A stretch of 64,000 bases of DNA from Sipunculus nudus (Eukaryota; Annelida; Sipuncula; Golfingiida; Sipunculidae). Both the position numbers and the translations under genes were made by a program. Positions 36,110-47,968 of the stretch are shown piece by piece (positions within the stretch are counted from its first letter, which is position 1; each line of letters starts with the position of its first letter). Below the pieces are notes generated by a model. It did not search any database and was not told where the DNA came from. It saw only the letters and a list, made by a program, of their open reading frames with translations. The DNA is taken from NCBI GenBank assembly GCA_026874595.1, contig CM049320.1, positions 29,002,714-29,066,713 on the forward strand, read 5' to 3'.

Positions 36110-37487
36110 GGTAAAGATGATTAATAGAGGCAAAGACCTACATATATCAAATCTTTCAATATGACAACGTAAGGTATAGTGAATTTCAATAGTCTACAGT
36201 GTTATGGCAAACCCGAGTCGCCCTATGTTTGCAACGCAGCGCTTGTATAGTGTAATTGCTCCTGATAAGTATGTACCGTGTTTTATAGCTCTGATATGTG
36301 TGTGGTATTTTTTACAAGTATTATGCTGGGCTTGTAACAAAAGGAAGTGCGTTCATGCGGTGTTGCAAAGTGTCCTTGAGCTTAAGAGTCCGCCGCTTGT
36401 TAGTTAATCATCAACATTAACAAACATAAACAGAGCACCAGCAGGTACAAGAGAATATGCAACAAAACAAACCAAAAGAGTTACATCAATAAATTACGCG
36501 ATATGCCCCGTGACACAAAAACAGAATTTACTTGAGTTAACTTACTTCACCATCCGGTCAGTGTGCTGGTGTTTTGTGCATATTTGCTTGAAAATCTAGT
36601 CATAAACGATGGTTTTGTTCTGCTTTTTCTATAACACAGGGATTGTACAACTTGTTTACAACTCGGACAGTGGCGTTTGGTAGTTTGTATGACATTTATT
36701 TGGAAATAAAGTGAAATAAATGTGTACAAAACAGTCTCTCGTTAACATATAATACAGTTAGATATTCATAAATGAAACGTCAACATATCTAGCATAATTA
36801 TATATAAACACATGATTTGGATTGTCTTCAGGATGTATACAGTCGTTGGATTACACCATTACCTCATGCAATCCACAAATTCCATGCTCATGGAATGTAT
36901 CCTGCGAGAACAACCGTACATAGTCCAAGTAAATACACCTGCGATATACTTTATCAAATAAAGGAATGTCTACATTCAATAGCAATACGGGCATAGAATG
37001 TGATAAACAAATTATTACATCGGTTTAAAGTTAAATATAATGTAAAGCATAATTATTCATATTAAACATGTACTTCTTTTACATAGCTAAGAAAATGTGT
37101 AGAAAGTAAAGCCAACGTAACAACATACGGTAGCAATACAGAATTACACATACTATATTACATGCTCAATACTACGTGAAAAAATGATATTTCCAGTCTG
37201 TCCTGCACTCCTTTTGCTTTTATATGAACCGCTGCTGTGGCATCAGCCACTTAATACAATCCTTTACTCCGAATTTCATATCACAGAACGGGCCGTAACA
37301 TATTTACTAAATACAATGCATTTCTTTTCACATGTTCCTAACAAGGAAAAGGCCATTCTGTAATTTTGTTATAGCCTGCAATGTTCTGACAACCAGACCT
37401 GTTCAAAGTAAAATGTTTCCTTATATAAGTCAATATTTAAATCAAAATAATACCACCTTCTTTGATAGAAACTCTGACATTGAGTAT
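36110..37487 (-). repeat. Duplicated 3' flank of type 2 TRIM genes, copy 2
   Basis: The 3' side of the 37.5-kb gene, paralogous to 29821-31224 and 49580-51507. On the - strand an AATAAA lies at 36695-36700, about 790 bases past the ancestral stop, and may be its polyadenylation signal. No gene of its own recognised. Confidence 0.6.
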
Positions 37488-37767
37488 CTATTGATACTTA
37501 TACATCTTTATACTTCTATGATCTGCATCAAAATTATATTCCGTAATCCAGATATATGGATGTTTATAGGCAAGTCCTTTGGGGAAAAACAAACCATCTC
37601 CTTCTGTAAGAGGGTAGCCTAGACATTTACCCTTAAGTGTATACTCTGCGATCCTGTGGTTGCCAGAATCTGCAATAAGTATGGTACCCCTGGGCGATCC
37701 GGTCGCTGAACTAGGGGAATAGAAAGGATCTTCTATTTTAGCTAATCGCTTGCCGGTTCTAACATCT
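37488..37767 (-). pseudogene. Out-of-frame C-terminal part of the TRIM-NHL gene
   Basis: Directly after the frame break the - strand continues open for 92 codons in the next frame, from DVRTGKRLAK to MYKYQ and TAG at 37488-37490. It carries a canonical NHL signature, ILIADSGNHRI, and aligns codon by codon with the 51508-51792 tail. It is therefore the genuine end of the gene starting at 39102, cut off by one extra base in an A-run (+ strand T-run 37767-37770). With that base disregarded the protein would be 537 residues. Confidence 0.85.
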
Positions 37768-39102
37768 TTTCAGTATGATTTTGTTAGCAGTCGCATCACA
37801 AACAACTAAAACTTCCTTATCACCCACGACAGCAACACTGACATACGCACTGTGGCCTTTCCCTATAAAAGTAACCAGTTTCTTTGTTCCAGTGTCCCCT
37901 CTAGTTTTGTATACCTGTCCCAAGCTGTTACCTATATATATGTTTCTATGTTTATCCACTGTCATTGAATACAAGGTGTCGCATTCAAAGTGTCCTACAT
38001 ACCTTGTTGTGAAGTGCGGATTTTTTTCTTTAGGGGCAAACACTGATAAATGGTCAGAGTGCAATAAACCTACTTTATCTCGAAAGACATACATACACGA
38101 AATTTTATTTTCAGATTCATCTGGTGTATAAGTTCTTATTATTCTTCCTTTTTCATCAAGCCTTGTGACATGATACAAATTAGCATCTGAGTAGAGGACA
38201 CTGTCATCTTCAAGAATGAAAATATTTCTTGGCTCTTTCGTTTCTACATCTTCTGCTGTAAGGTGAATACATTGTGATAATGTTTCATGTCCTGGGCATT
38301 CTGGTGGTATTTTGCAGGCGACATCATGGACTCCTGTTAGTATTTCTTTCACAGAAATATTCTTAAACATTTTTAACATTTCCATGAAATTTCGATGTAT
38401 TTCTAGAGATATTCCGTGCTTTATGATCCCTTTAATAGAATCACTGACACCAAGTTGCTCTGTGAGGTCTAATTCACGTTTTTCCAATTTCGCTATGAGC
38501 TCGTACACTTTCCGTTGATAATCCGCTGTTCCTTTATGGATAGGCAACGTCTTATCCTGATGCTGGGAGTGGCTTCCAGTCATCATGCACACAGAACAAA
38601 GACGAATTTCACACTCAGTGCAGTAATACTTCATCTCCGCAGAATGAGCATGACAGCGCATTGATTCATTTCCGCACCATGGAGTAATCACGTGACTTTG
38701 AAACATATTATTATGGCGATTTTCACAGGCTTTGCACAATATCTGGTCACATTCTTTACAAAAGCTAACTCCTTGCACTTTACCTTTTTTGAAAATACAG
38801 ACTCCGCAATAATCCAAGCTGCTAGGAGGGTCTTCTATAATTTCCTTGAACTGTTTCAGTTTGAAGTCCAGTGGAAGGCCCTGAATACCTGCCTTTGGGA
38901 TAAGAGTTGTCACCTTGCATAAAGGGCACTCGAGATTACTGTTGCTCGCACATTTTTCACACTGCTCCAAACAACTCTGACAGAACGTATGCAGACATCT
39001 AAGAGAACGTGGCTGGCGTTCTAACATATTCTCCAGACACACAGGGCAGTTCAGGAGATCAGACTTCTTTTGACTGTTTCCGTCTGCTATGGCAGCGGCC
39101 AT
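37759..39102 (-). CDS. TRIM-NHL type E3 ubiquitin ligase (type 2), open to residue 447
   Basis: Predicted ubiquitin ligase of the TRIM family. RING: C19, C22, C36, H38, C41, C44, C59, C62. The TRIM linker GIQGLPLDFKLKQF follows. B-box 1: C99, C102, C115, C118, C123, C126, H130, H137. B-box 2: C150, H153, C161, C164, C169, C172, H178, H181. A short coiled coil spans about 190-255, and an NHL-like beta-propeller starts at about 290 (NIFILEDDSVLYSD, MTVDKHRNIYIGNSLGQV). In the family the RING recruits E2 and the propeller binds RNA or protein targets; the target here is unknown. The start is supported by an acceptor-like TGTATGTAG six bases upstream, the same arrangement as in its paralogues, so a 5' exon is expected (candidate at 42426). 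The frame ends early through a one-base shift near codon 445 (see 37488-37767). Base use is like the surroundings and no intron is needed in the coding part. An assembly error or a recently broken gene are both possible. Confidence 0.88.
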   Translation of the reverse strand: MAAAIADGNSQKKSDLLNCPVCLENMLERQPRSLRCLHTFCQSCLEQCEKCASNSNLECPLCKVTTLIPKAGIQGLPLDFKLKQFKEIIEDPPSSLDYCGVCIFKKGKVQGVSFCKECDQILCKACENRHNNMFQSHVITPWCGNESMRCHAHSAEMKYYCTECEIRLCSVCMMTGSHSQHQDKTLPIHKGTADYQRKVYELIAKLEKRELDLTEQLGVSDSIKGIIKHGISLEIHRNFMEMLKMFKNISVKEILTGVHDVACKIPPECPGHETLSQCIHLTAEDVETKEPRNIFILEDDSVLYSDANLYHVTRLDEKGRIIRTYTPDESENKISCMYVFRDKVGLLHSDHLSVFAPKEKNPHFTTRYVGHFECDTLYSMTVDKHRNIYIGNSLGQVYKTRGDTGTKKLVTFIGKGHSAYVSVAVVGDKEVLVVCDATANKIILKRC

Positions 39103-39110
39103 GTTGACCT

Positions 39111-42100
39111 ACATACAGAGACGTCTTAATGATCAGCATGTTATATGGAAACCATTTAAATGATTTATATATAAACACACACACATATATATATATTATA
39201 TGAATGGCTTTGCTGGACCATTGTATATAGTTGGAACATGAATACACATAAAAGTTCTTAGTCTGAATAGGGCCCGTGAGCTCTATCACTAGCTATAAGT
39301 GCCACTGTGTGAAATCAATAAATACATGTTTAACCAGCAATATTCAGTAGATATGTGTAATTCCTAATTCTTTAACTGAAAACCATAGGAAATTCAGGTA
39401 ATTCACATATGAACGGATAATTTTATACTAGATTCACTGGAGTTGCTTCAGTAAAAGTGTGTAAAAAATCCCAGCTGAACGACTCACTGGTGACATAATA
39501 AGCGCAGATTACCATGAGCTTCGGGGAATGTATGAGTGGTAAATTCATTACCGAGTTACTAGTCTTCGGTAAGTAAGTGTACTTGATTGTGACATGTGTG
39601 TATGGATACCAACAACAATCCATGATATAGTTGTTTCAAGTAACGTTATCTACTGTAGTGGTAAGACTAAAGAAAGGGTTAAAAAAGAATGTTTGTCGCT
39701 AGTAAAAAAAAAAAAAAATCCAAGACACCCAAAGATAACTTCGGATGTGGTTTATTCTCCACACTCCTGGAAATAAACAAACGTCTGATCACAAACCCGG
39801 TCACCCATATTCAGATGGGAAAACCGTCTCAAATTTCCGACCCCATATCGGATGGACACATACTGCTTTACGATTTAATAGAGTATTAATGTCCGAAGTA
39901 AGTAGCCTTATACAAACCCATGTTTCTGTTAATATAATCCCATATTCGCAAATCTGGCATTCATGTGCTATTTAAATGAGGGTGGAAGAGGAGCTTATCA
40001 GTGAGAACGAGAGATAACAGGTCAAGGTTCTTTTCCGTATGAGGGTTTTGCATTATACATTTAGAGAATGAAGTTTATGGGTGAAATGTTTAAAAACTGT
40101 AAACCTTTTACCTTTCACATTTATTTTATCCTTGTTATAAGTTCCTTTTGAAAACTGAGATCCTTATCACATTAAGCTATAAAACTTATATATATTATAA
40201 TAATATATAGTTAAAATTAATGTCAAAATACAGGAAATCTCGGAACCTGTTACAAAGACAATGGGGATTGAAAAAAAAGGTTCTTCTGACCCATGTTGGT
40301 GGGTTACCCGAAATCGCATGACGGAAAATGGTTCTAACCATGCAGGTTTATATATATATATATATATATCGTGATGGGTCCAGTCAGAGATTGACCCCAT
40401 GAAAAATGACATCTCTAAAAATTATATTTTAGTGCGGATGCCTTTCAATTCGGAAATATCTAAATTTCAAAGCTAACGAGGTGTTTAAAAGACTACAATT
40501 ATTTTTACTAATATTGATCAAGTAAAAAGTTGTGATTATTTTACTAATATATAAATATTGCGAAAGCTTTGGAAACAAATGGCTTGCTTACATAAATAGG
40601 TTTATACATTTATTAGATTCATTACGTGTATAATGATGTATTTACTAAAAATATGAAAATGGGTTCAATCTCCTTATAACGTTCATATTTATAATGTCAT
40701 GGCAACGGCCAAAAGACTTCAGCGTCAGACAAATCGACTCAAGTGTTTAAAATCAAAAGTTTTTTTTCGTAATTCCAGATGCAAAAGTAGCCTGAATAGA
40801 ACCAAGCTTGTGAAAATATTCAAAGCTATGAATATGTATATATGTGCAATTCTGATTATGATTTCCAGTATGTTTAAATTTCCTGTTTTGCTGCATTTCA
40901 TTACTGTGTTCAGCATTTATTTTAATGGTACATTATGGATAAATCATATTTTTGTGTTTTTTATTATAAAATCTAATACATTTAATCATAAAATTTCAGG
41001 ACCTAAATTTTAGGAACCTACAGTCAGTTTAAATGTAAATAAATGGCACCATCTATTTACGACCACTTGCGGGCAGCCCCTTGAAAGTATACACAGAAGC
41101 GGGTTTCACTTGGTAATAATTTAACTAGAGTTGTCTGGTTTATCGAGTCTGTAACTTCGACATAAGCCGGGTATTCGACTTTAGCGAGTTCGACACAACG
41201 AGGTGTCACTGTATATATATATTGTATACTCGTATATAAGCTAATTTCCTATTGCATGCGAAGTCGTTGTGTCAACACATGAAGATTAAACTGCCTGAAA
41301 TAGGAAGACTCATTAGATTCTCATTTGGGAACTTCTCATTTGAAGATTTTTATTCATGTTCCTATTCCCACTCTCTTTCGCTCCCTCTTAAACACCCATA
41401 TAAATATATATATACACAATTATAATAAAATATCACAATATTATATAGATATATATAAATAAATAAAAGGTGATAAGATTGCATTTCATGAAAAAAAATA
41501 GTAAATTTTACATTAATATTAATCTTTGATTTTTCTTATTTTAAGTAATTTAAATAGGCATTTTGTATTTTTATTAACTCAAAGCAAGTTTGCCTTTATC
41601 TGGCATGTTCTGGTTATACATATTCATAGTAATTAATATAAAAAAAATTATCGATCAATTTTGCAAAATTCACATATAAATAAATCATCAGAGTTGAACT
41701 CTCAAACATACTCGGATAATTTTAAATGTACAGTAAAATAATTATTCTTGTGAGTAAAAAAAAAATAATATATGAGTTTATAGACATTGGATTACGCAGG
41801 AAACCAGGCAATGATCAACCTTAGTTATAAGTAATAATTAAATCAGTTTACTGTGAATTAACATTGACAGCTGTGGGTTGGCAACTGTATATAAGATAGA
41901 CACCCTCCTACGTTTAATTAAATGACAGCGGACTTTCAACAGAGCAGAATTCGCCTGACACTCCAACACAAGGTAAGCTGTTACCCCCTAGGTAAGACGT
42001 TTGTTCATATATCTCTGCGAACATAAGTTCCAGGATCAGACGTTTGTTTGTCTACGCGGACGCCTAATCCTGTGTTTAAAAATAGAACGAGCAACTAGAA

Positions 42101-42425
42101 TACCTGCAATGTATTATTCATCAAGTCACGCGACTTCCACGATCGGCCTTCGCATAGCGTTATGATCTTATAAAGCTTATTATAATGCTACTCAAACGAA
42201 TACATATAGGCTTTCTTCATATGCAATCTTGTAGGTTATTATTATGGTTACACGTTGGTAGTCGGATACATCGGTTTTTCTGTCAGCTAATCTCACAGAA
42301 ATTATGAGGATTTCACGAGGGAAATCTATTTTACATTGGGTCTTGACCAGGCAAATCTAATGATCTTAGATATTCCCCAAAAGATAAGTGGAATAACTTG
42401 CTTCGTATGACGGAATAGTACTTAC
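39111..42425. other. Probable first intron of the 37.5-kb TRIM gene
   Basis: Lies between the candidate donor at 42420-42425 and the acceptor next to the ATG at 39102. A short (TA)n at about 39184-39199 stands where the 53.1-kb pseudogene has a much longer tract. A + strand frame at 40699 begins MATAKRLQRQ, which faintly resembles TRIM starts (MATATPEEQRQ), but no RING follows. Otherwise AT-rich with a (TA)n at about 40351-40369. Confidence 0.45.
41886..41972 (+). promoter_or_regulatory. Candidate promoter and first exon (+ strand)
   Basis: TATATAAG at 41888-41895 is followed about 75 bases later by ACACAAG and the donor-like GTAAGC at about 41972. The next + strand acceptor leading to a gene is TTTTGATTCAG at 45560, before the 45.6-kb type 1 TRIM, so this could be its 5' exon. 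Weak: the TATA-plus-donor reading alone would occur by chance in AT-rich DNA. Confidence 0.28.
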
Positions 42426-42690
42426 AATGAGCTGAACTGGTTACTGCAAGGTTTCAGTTTCATGTGAAGTCGGACGGTTCAGAATTCTTAGATTTTTTTC
42501 ATTGTTTAAGTCGCCCAATACTCACAATTATCTAACTGGAGCTGACTTGTGACCAAGGATACGTCGGTACATGTTCAAACACAAAGCTTCCTGTTTTCCG
42601 AGATATACAGCTATGTATTTGTTCAGACTAGTTTTTATCTGTACAGTGGGTTCAATGTTCAGTCTTGGTATTAAGCATTCTTCACACAGG
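42426..42690 (-). other. Candidate 5' non-coding exon of the 37.5-kb TRIM-NHL gene
   Basis: On the - strand the block ends CTCATT followed by donor GTAAGT (42420-42425). It shares AGCTGAACT beside the donor and a CTTCCTGTTTTCCGAGATAT-type segment with the blocks at 16204 and 22798. Conservation of donor and body in three places, each upstream of a type 2 TRIM or its remains, argues for a 5' UTR exon. The outer limit is uncertain. Confidence 0.48.
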
Positions 42691-45560
42691 ATGTCTATCA
42701 ACGGACATCAAGGACAAACCTCCAAAGTTGCCGCGCCTGGGAATTGTAAATTGCGATAAGTCAATGGGCCCAATAGAGAGCATGATAATATTGATGCCAA
42801 ATATAACGGTAATAAAAAATATTATTGTCTTTATTGCTTTTAAGCTCGTAAAACCTGGGGAACTACATCGTGAAGAGGTATTGGTGACGTGTCAGTGTAA
42901 ATGTATATATCCAATGGCAGGGGCACCCGGTTTAAATACCGAGTTTAGTAAACCTGGGTGATGTCCTGTTCAAGCTCGGCCACCTCGCCTCGTCTTTGGA
43001 TGGTTTCGGAAGAATACAAATTGGGCCAAGGAGTTCCGAGTCAATGTACTTCGTCATGTTTGCATTCAGTGGCTGCCTCGAAGCCTCTGACGAAGCGTCT
43101 CGTCTTTTACTAGATCTTGAACCTGTTCGGAGGCTGGGCATTAAGCCCGCTTTTGTTCATAGATCGTTGGGGCTCCGTCGCCCTAGAATCGAATCATCTC
43201 ATCCTACCGAAACCCTCCTACAACAAGTATATAATGGCTTTTGACAAATTATCTCGGTCATGAGATGCCCAAAGATTGCAGGTTTGTTTTTTAATTCTTA
43301 GTCAGCAAATGACTCAGTTATTTTTCAAATTTCTCACCAGCGGGCGCTCTCCACGAAAAAGATTGTAAGAGAGAAACTGCACTGATTTTCAAATTCTTAA
43401 TGCTCGAGTTACCCTACGGGAGCTTTCTGCACACAAACTATGTAAATGAGACCATAGTCCGTCCTTGTTGGAATTTAATAAGAACAGCCTGCTTACTGTG
43501 TGAGCCAAATATTGGAAAAATACAATATACACACCATCAACGTGAAAAGACGAACGCACATAACATATATGCTCAGCCCATATGCACAATACCGACGTAT
43601 TAGGAAAATAAAGACAATCAGTATTACTAATTTTTGGCATACAATTGAATCTTGATTACATAAATTGATATATAACTAAACAAAGTCTCTAGCTTCAAGA
43701 TATATCATATTAGGCGAGTAAATATCTTTCCTGATTTTTTACAAAGTGCATTATATTTGGGCCCATAACTTTTATAAATTAAGTAATACTGATTCAGTTT
43801 CTGGCATAAACATAGAAACTGTATTGGGAAATGTTTATGGTAAATATAAAGACAAAAGAGATGAGTGGTTTTGATACTTGTAGGGAGTCCTGAAGTGTGA
43901 TAATAGGATTTTAATGGGAAAAATTGAGGTTTCTCCCTTAATTTGTCAACGGAACGAAATCGCAGTGACTCCGTTTTAGGTTTCGTAGAAGCTCTGGGGG
44001 ACATGTAATATTATGCCAAAGTTTGGATTTGTAGGTATAACGCTTTCAAAATGTGCCAGCCTAACGGACGGACGGACGACGCACAGTGGACCAGGACTAT
44101 AGCTCAGAGGACTTATAGTCAGCTGAGCTAATAAAATTACTAGTTTCGTTTACCAAAGTATCTCACAGTCCTTTAACTGTTAAAGCTCCAATAATTCTAT
44201 CAAAACTTTTGAGTAAACATTAACAAAGGTCACATAAGGATTATTTTTTATGCAATGTTTCAGAAGTTGAAGCAAAGGTTTTGATTAGGAAGACTATTGC
44301 AGTCCTCAGTTTGGAATCATTATAAAAAGTACAAGAGTCAGATTAGGAAAATAACTGGGCTTTTGTGACTTCAATCGTTACTGCGTTATTTTTTTAGGTT
44401 TGGAAGTTTAAAATATGAAATTAACCGGTGTATATGAATAAATATTAGAAAAAATATTAAAATAATATTACCTCGAACCAGAAAACGAAGTCTATTATGT
44501 GTTTTTCTGGATCATTACATAGTTTGTTCTTATATACTTCACTAAAACTGATTTGAACGCATGTTGATGATATTTTATGAAAAGTTAGGGTAAACAATAA
44601 TGAATATTAATATTTTGAAGGTAATTTGTAATACATTTTCTTAATTTGAAATATTCTTTTGGAATATAATTTTCCCTTAAGAGGGCCAGACCCGTTCACA
44701 AGTATTAAGGGACATTTTTGTTACGGAACTGACCGGTGATCGAGCTATACTGAATCGTTACACCTACCCCCCCCCCCCCACCCCCGTTTTGTAGCTAAGA
44801 CCTGGCAGCCGTATACATGCGATATCTGGCTATTACTTAGTAATATTTTTAATCGATGTTGAGTTAGAAAAGCCTTTGAACTTATAACAATCAATAATAT
44901 AAAATAATGTCTGATTTAGAGTTTTTTACGTCAGGTATACAAAATGAGTAATTAAAGTATTTACATACTGGGTTGTTCGCTTCCTATTTATATTTTTTTA
45001 TCGTTTCTTTTTTTATCATAATGTGCTTATTTTCACCCGTTTTCTGTCATACACTTCCCCAGATCTAGTGATCATCACCATCTTCTTTTCTAATAATACT
45101 TTCTTCATCTACAGCAAATATCCTTTTCCGGTGGCGTTGTCGTTTGTTATCTGATGAGAAATTCGCATATATCAAAAGAAACGTATGGAGTTTCTTTGGC
45201 CGTGATAAATCCTGTTTAATTGGCATGCAAGCAGTAGGAATGGTTTGGTACAGTAATAAGGCTACTTCGCTTAAATATATTATATTCAGTACTTTCTCTT
45301 GCTAGATGTACATCGTACATCACCATGTGTAGTATTATATGAGGACCTTTAGGCAGGCTTACCCCTGAAATGTTGTCACGTGAAAATAAAAATGAACAGA
45401 CATGTTGTCAGACAAAATTATAAAGACAAAAAATTAATTTTTAATAATTAATAATTAAATGACTTAAGCAGTCAGCTCTCAAGAACCATAAACAATGTTG
45501 ATGTTAGGAAGGGATCACGCAATATCATGAAGTTTTTCTAAATATTTTCTTTTGATTCAG
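42691..45560. other. Spacer with duplicated flanks and a GC-richer patch
   Basis: 42960-43240 is visibly richer in GC and CpG than its surroundings and open on both strands, with no recognised family. 43400-43640 matches the flank at 53255-53850 (CTACGGGAGCTT, ATTGGAAAAATACAA, ATAACATATATGCTCAG). 44040-44085 has a GGACGGACGGAC motif. 44725-44780 is a lone unit of the 33.5-kb minisatellite with poly-C. 44790-45560 is the duplicated 5' flank of type 1 TRIM genes (see 35016), ending in acceptor TTTTGATTCAG at 45560. Confidence 0.6.
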
Positions 45561-45584
45561 GTTCGCCCCATATTAATTTCGGTG

Positions 45585-46545
45585 AAACGGCAACTGCAAG
45601 AATGAGAGGGCTAACGCGAGACAATTGCGATCTGCTGATTTGCCCTGTATGTCTTGAGAGTATGGTGGAACGTCAACCACGCTCCCCCGGATGCCTCCAT
45701 ACTTTCTGTCAAGAGTGTTTGGAAATATATCACCAAAGAGGACGAGGGTGGATAGAATATCCAGTTTGTAAAACACCAACAGTACTCCCTGTTCATGGCA
45801 TTAAAGGTTTACCACGTGACTTTAAAATAAAACAAATAAAAGACTTTATAGAGGGACCTGGACGAAAAGAGGGATGCACTTACTGTCAAGGGTGAGCAGT
45901 GAAAGCCGTTTGCTTTTGTCAGGAATGTGAGCAATATTTATGTAAGGTCTGCGGAGCTCTGCATTGAAAACAAAATGCTGAGCATATGATTTTGTCAGAT
46001 CGTTTCCATGCGCTTTGTTATCGTTCATGTGCACTGGCTACATACTACTGTTTTGAGTGTAAATGCTTTCTGTGCGCTACCTGCAACCAAGGAAACCATG
46101 CCATTCACAGGAAAAATGTCGTCCCTACCGACAAAGCTATCCGCAGTACTTTTCAGGCCTTCCAGTGTGTCAAGCATGAAATAGAAAACGTTGCCATTGA
46201 TTGTGATCGAGAGATAAAACAAAAACCCAGATAATTGAATCAATAAACCATGTTGCAAAGGAGATAGAAATTGCCTGGGAGTCTCAAAAGAAAACAATTG
46301 ACCATAACAAGACGAGTTTGTCAGATGACCTGAATAAAACTTGTCGAAAAAAAGCTAAGAGGTCTCTAATTGAGTTTCAAATTGTTTCACGCGAGACGCG
46401 TGACTCACTACAAATGCTTGACCAAATGTCTGTGGAGGAAATTATAACATCAATTGATAAGTTTTCAGTTCGGCTCAACAAAATGAAGGAAAAGGTCCTG
46501 AGTGCAAAAGGTGCTTCACTTAAATATGAAGCATCAAAATTTTAA
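45585..46545 (+). pseudogene. Type 1 TRIM pseudogene (RING, B-boxes, coiled coil)
   Basis: Close relative of the intact gene at 59520. The ancestral start is ACG here (45585, ACGGCAACTGCAAGAATG), leaving the next ATG at 45602. RING ligands are present except the seventh, which is Tyr (IEYPVC). The linker GIKGLPRDFKIKQI follows. Two in-frame TGA stops interrupt B-box 1, at 45893-45895 and 45965-45967. B-box 2 keeps all eight likely ligands (LCYRSC, YCFECKCFLCATC, GNHAIH). One base is lost at about 46225 (KQKP), shifting the coiled coil, which then reads on as MSDDLNKTC...KYEASKF to a stop at 46543-46545. The membrane anchor is missing. A truncated RING product of 97 codons could in principle be made, but I treat it as dead. 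Confidence 0.85.
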
Positions 46546-47360
46546 CACAATACCAAATACTAAAACGCGTATGTAAACTTCAAGTATAGAGCATAAGAAC
46601 ATCTGCAATTCATTCTGTTATCGCCAAAGTGTTTCCATAAGAACTAACACAGTCACAAATATGTCCGCCTTATCACATGCATTGTCGTAACCCGTGGCCG
46701 CTGGGTTTTAGAATAAAATTAAGAAGCGCGTGAGCTCACTTTCTTGTGACATCCGACCTTTGCGACCTCGGCCCACTGAAAGTCGGATCACATCCCTTAT
46801 CATCTCAGACCACTATTTTGGACTGCTTCAGAGCTCGTTCATACGGATGATTTTATTGTGAAAAATAAATGTTCTGTGGACAAACCATGTTGAGACTAAT
46901 TGTTAAGACAAACAAGCATTGCTTAATCCAAGATAAAACTCTTACTTAGTGAAAGAGTGAGAGAATTAACTGACGGAAAAGGAGTATTGAAATAAAGAAA
47001 AAATATAAGAAGTTTACAGGAAAAAGAGAAAAAAATACCTTTCTTTAAAGATAATTAAATATTTTCGTAACATCAGTTCGAATTCGTATGAAAAATATTA
47101 CCCAGTATTAAAATATTGAGATCACTGGAATAGCCGCTTGATACAAAATGAAAAATGCCTCTTTGAATATTTATTTGCATAAGACAGGCGAAAGGCGATA
47201 ATAAGACCTCTGATTTTGGGAAACTCTAATGTATGATGGCTGTGCAATACGTAGTGTATGATATGGGGAATTATGTGCACATAAAATATATATAGCTAGT
47301 GTAATGTAGTTTGTTAGACCTCTTGAGTCGAATAAGGTAAGATTTATTTGTGATATATAT

Positions 47361-47394
<34 letters not shown>

Positions 47395-47915
47395 TTAAAC
47401 TCCTTCTTCATTTTTTCTAATCTTTCTGTAACCGAGTTCTGTAATTATATATGGTACAGCTCTTCTTGAATTTTAGATTTATAATCAGAAGAAATCTGCT
47501 CCAATAATTTGATTTGAATCATATGACATGCTCGATTATATCTAGCTCTGAAGTTAAACTGTTTTATTTTCGGTCTATGTATATTTGAAATTCAAAACAC
47601 CACATGATTGCATCCTGCACGACAAACTGTGACAGTGATTTTCTTGCTGTCGTTGATTTCACTTGATTTTATTTTATGTTTCTCATCAATTGTAACTGAT
47701 ATAACCCCAAAAAACCTCTCCAATTCTTTTATTTGAACCATTGAACATGCAAACTAACAGCTGCATATAGGCATATGTAATATATTTGGATGTATGTATG
47801 TATGTGTGTGCTTAAAATGAGTTTTCTGCGTGTATACATAATGAAGCAGTAGTGTAACTAGGTCTAAGGGATTTTTTAACAAAATCGCGCTCAGTTGAAA
47901 TAATACAGTTATATG

Positions 47916-47919
<4 letters not shown>
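46546..47919. other. AT-rich spacer
   Basis: Interrupted (TA)n at 47356-47394. No gene recognised. Confidence 0.5.

Positions 47920-47968
<49 letters not shown>

Noticed and set aside
40699-41013. + strand 104-codon frame starting MATAKRLQRQ, like a TRIM start
   Set aside because: No RING cysteines follow and the rest is AT-rich; resemblance is limited to the first dozen codons.
42932-43244. Opposing frames in the GC-richer patch taken as a gene
   Set aside because: Both strands are equally open, no family is recognised and no splice context decides; kept only as a finding.
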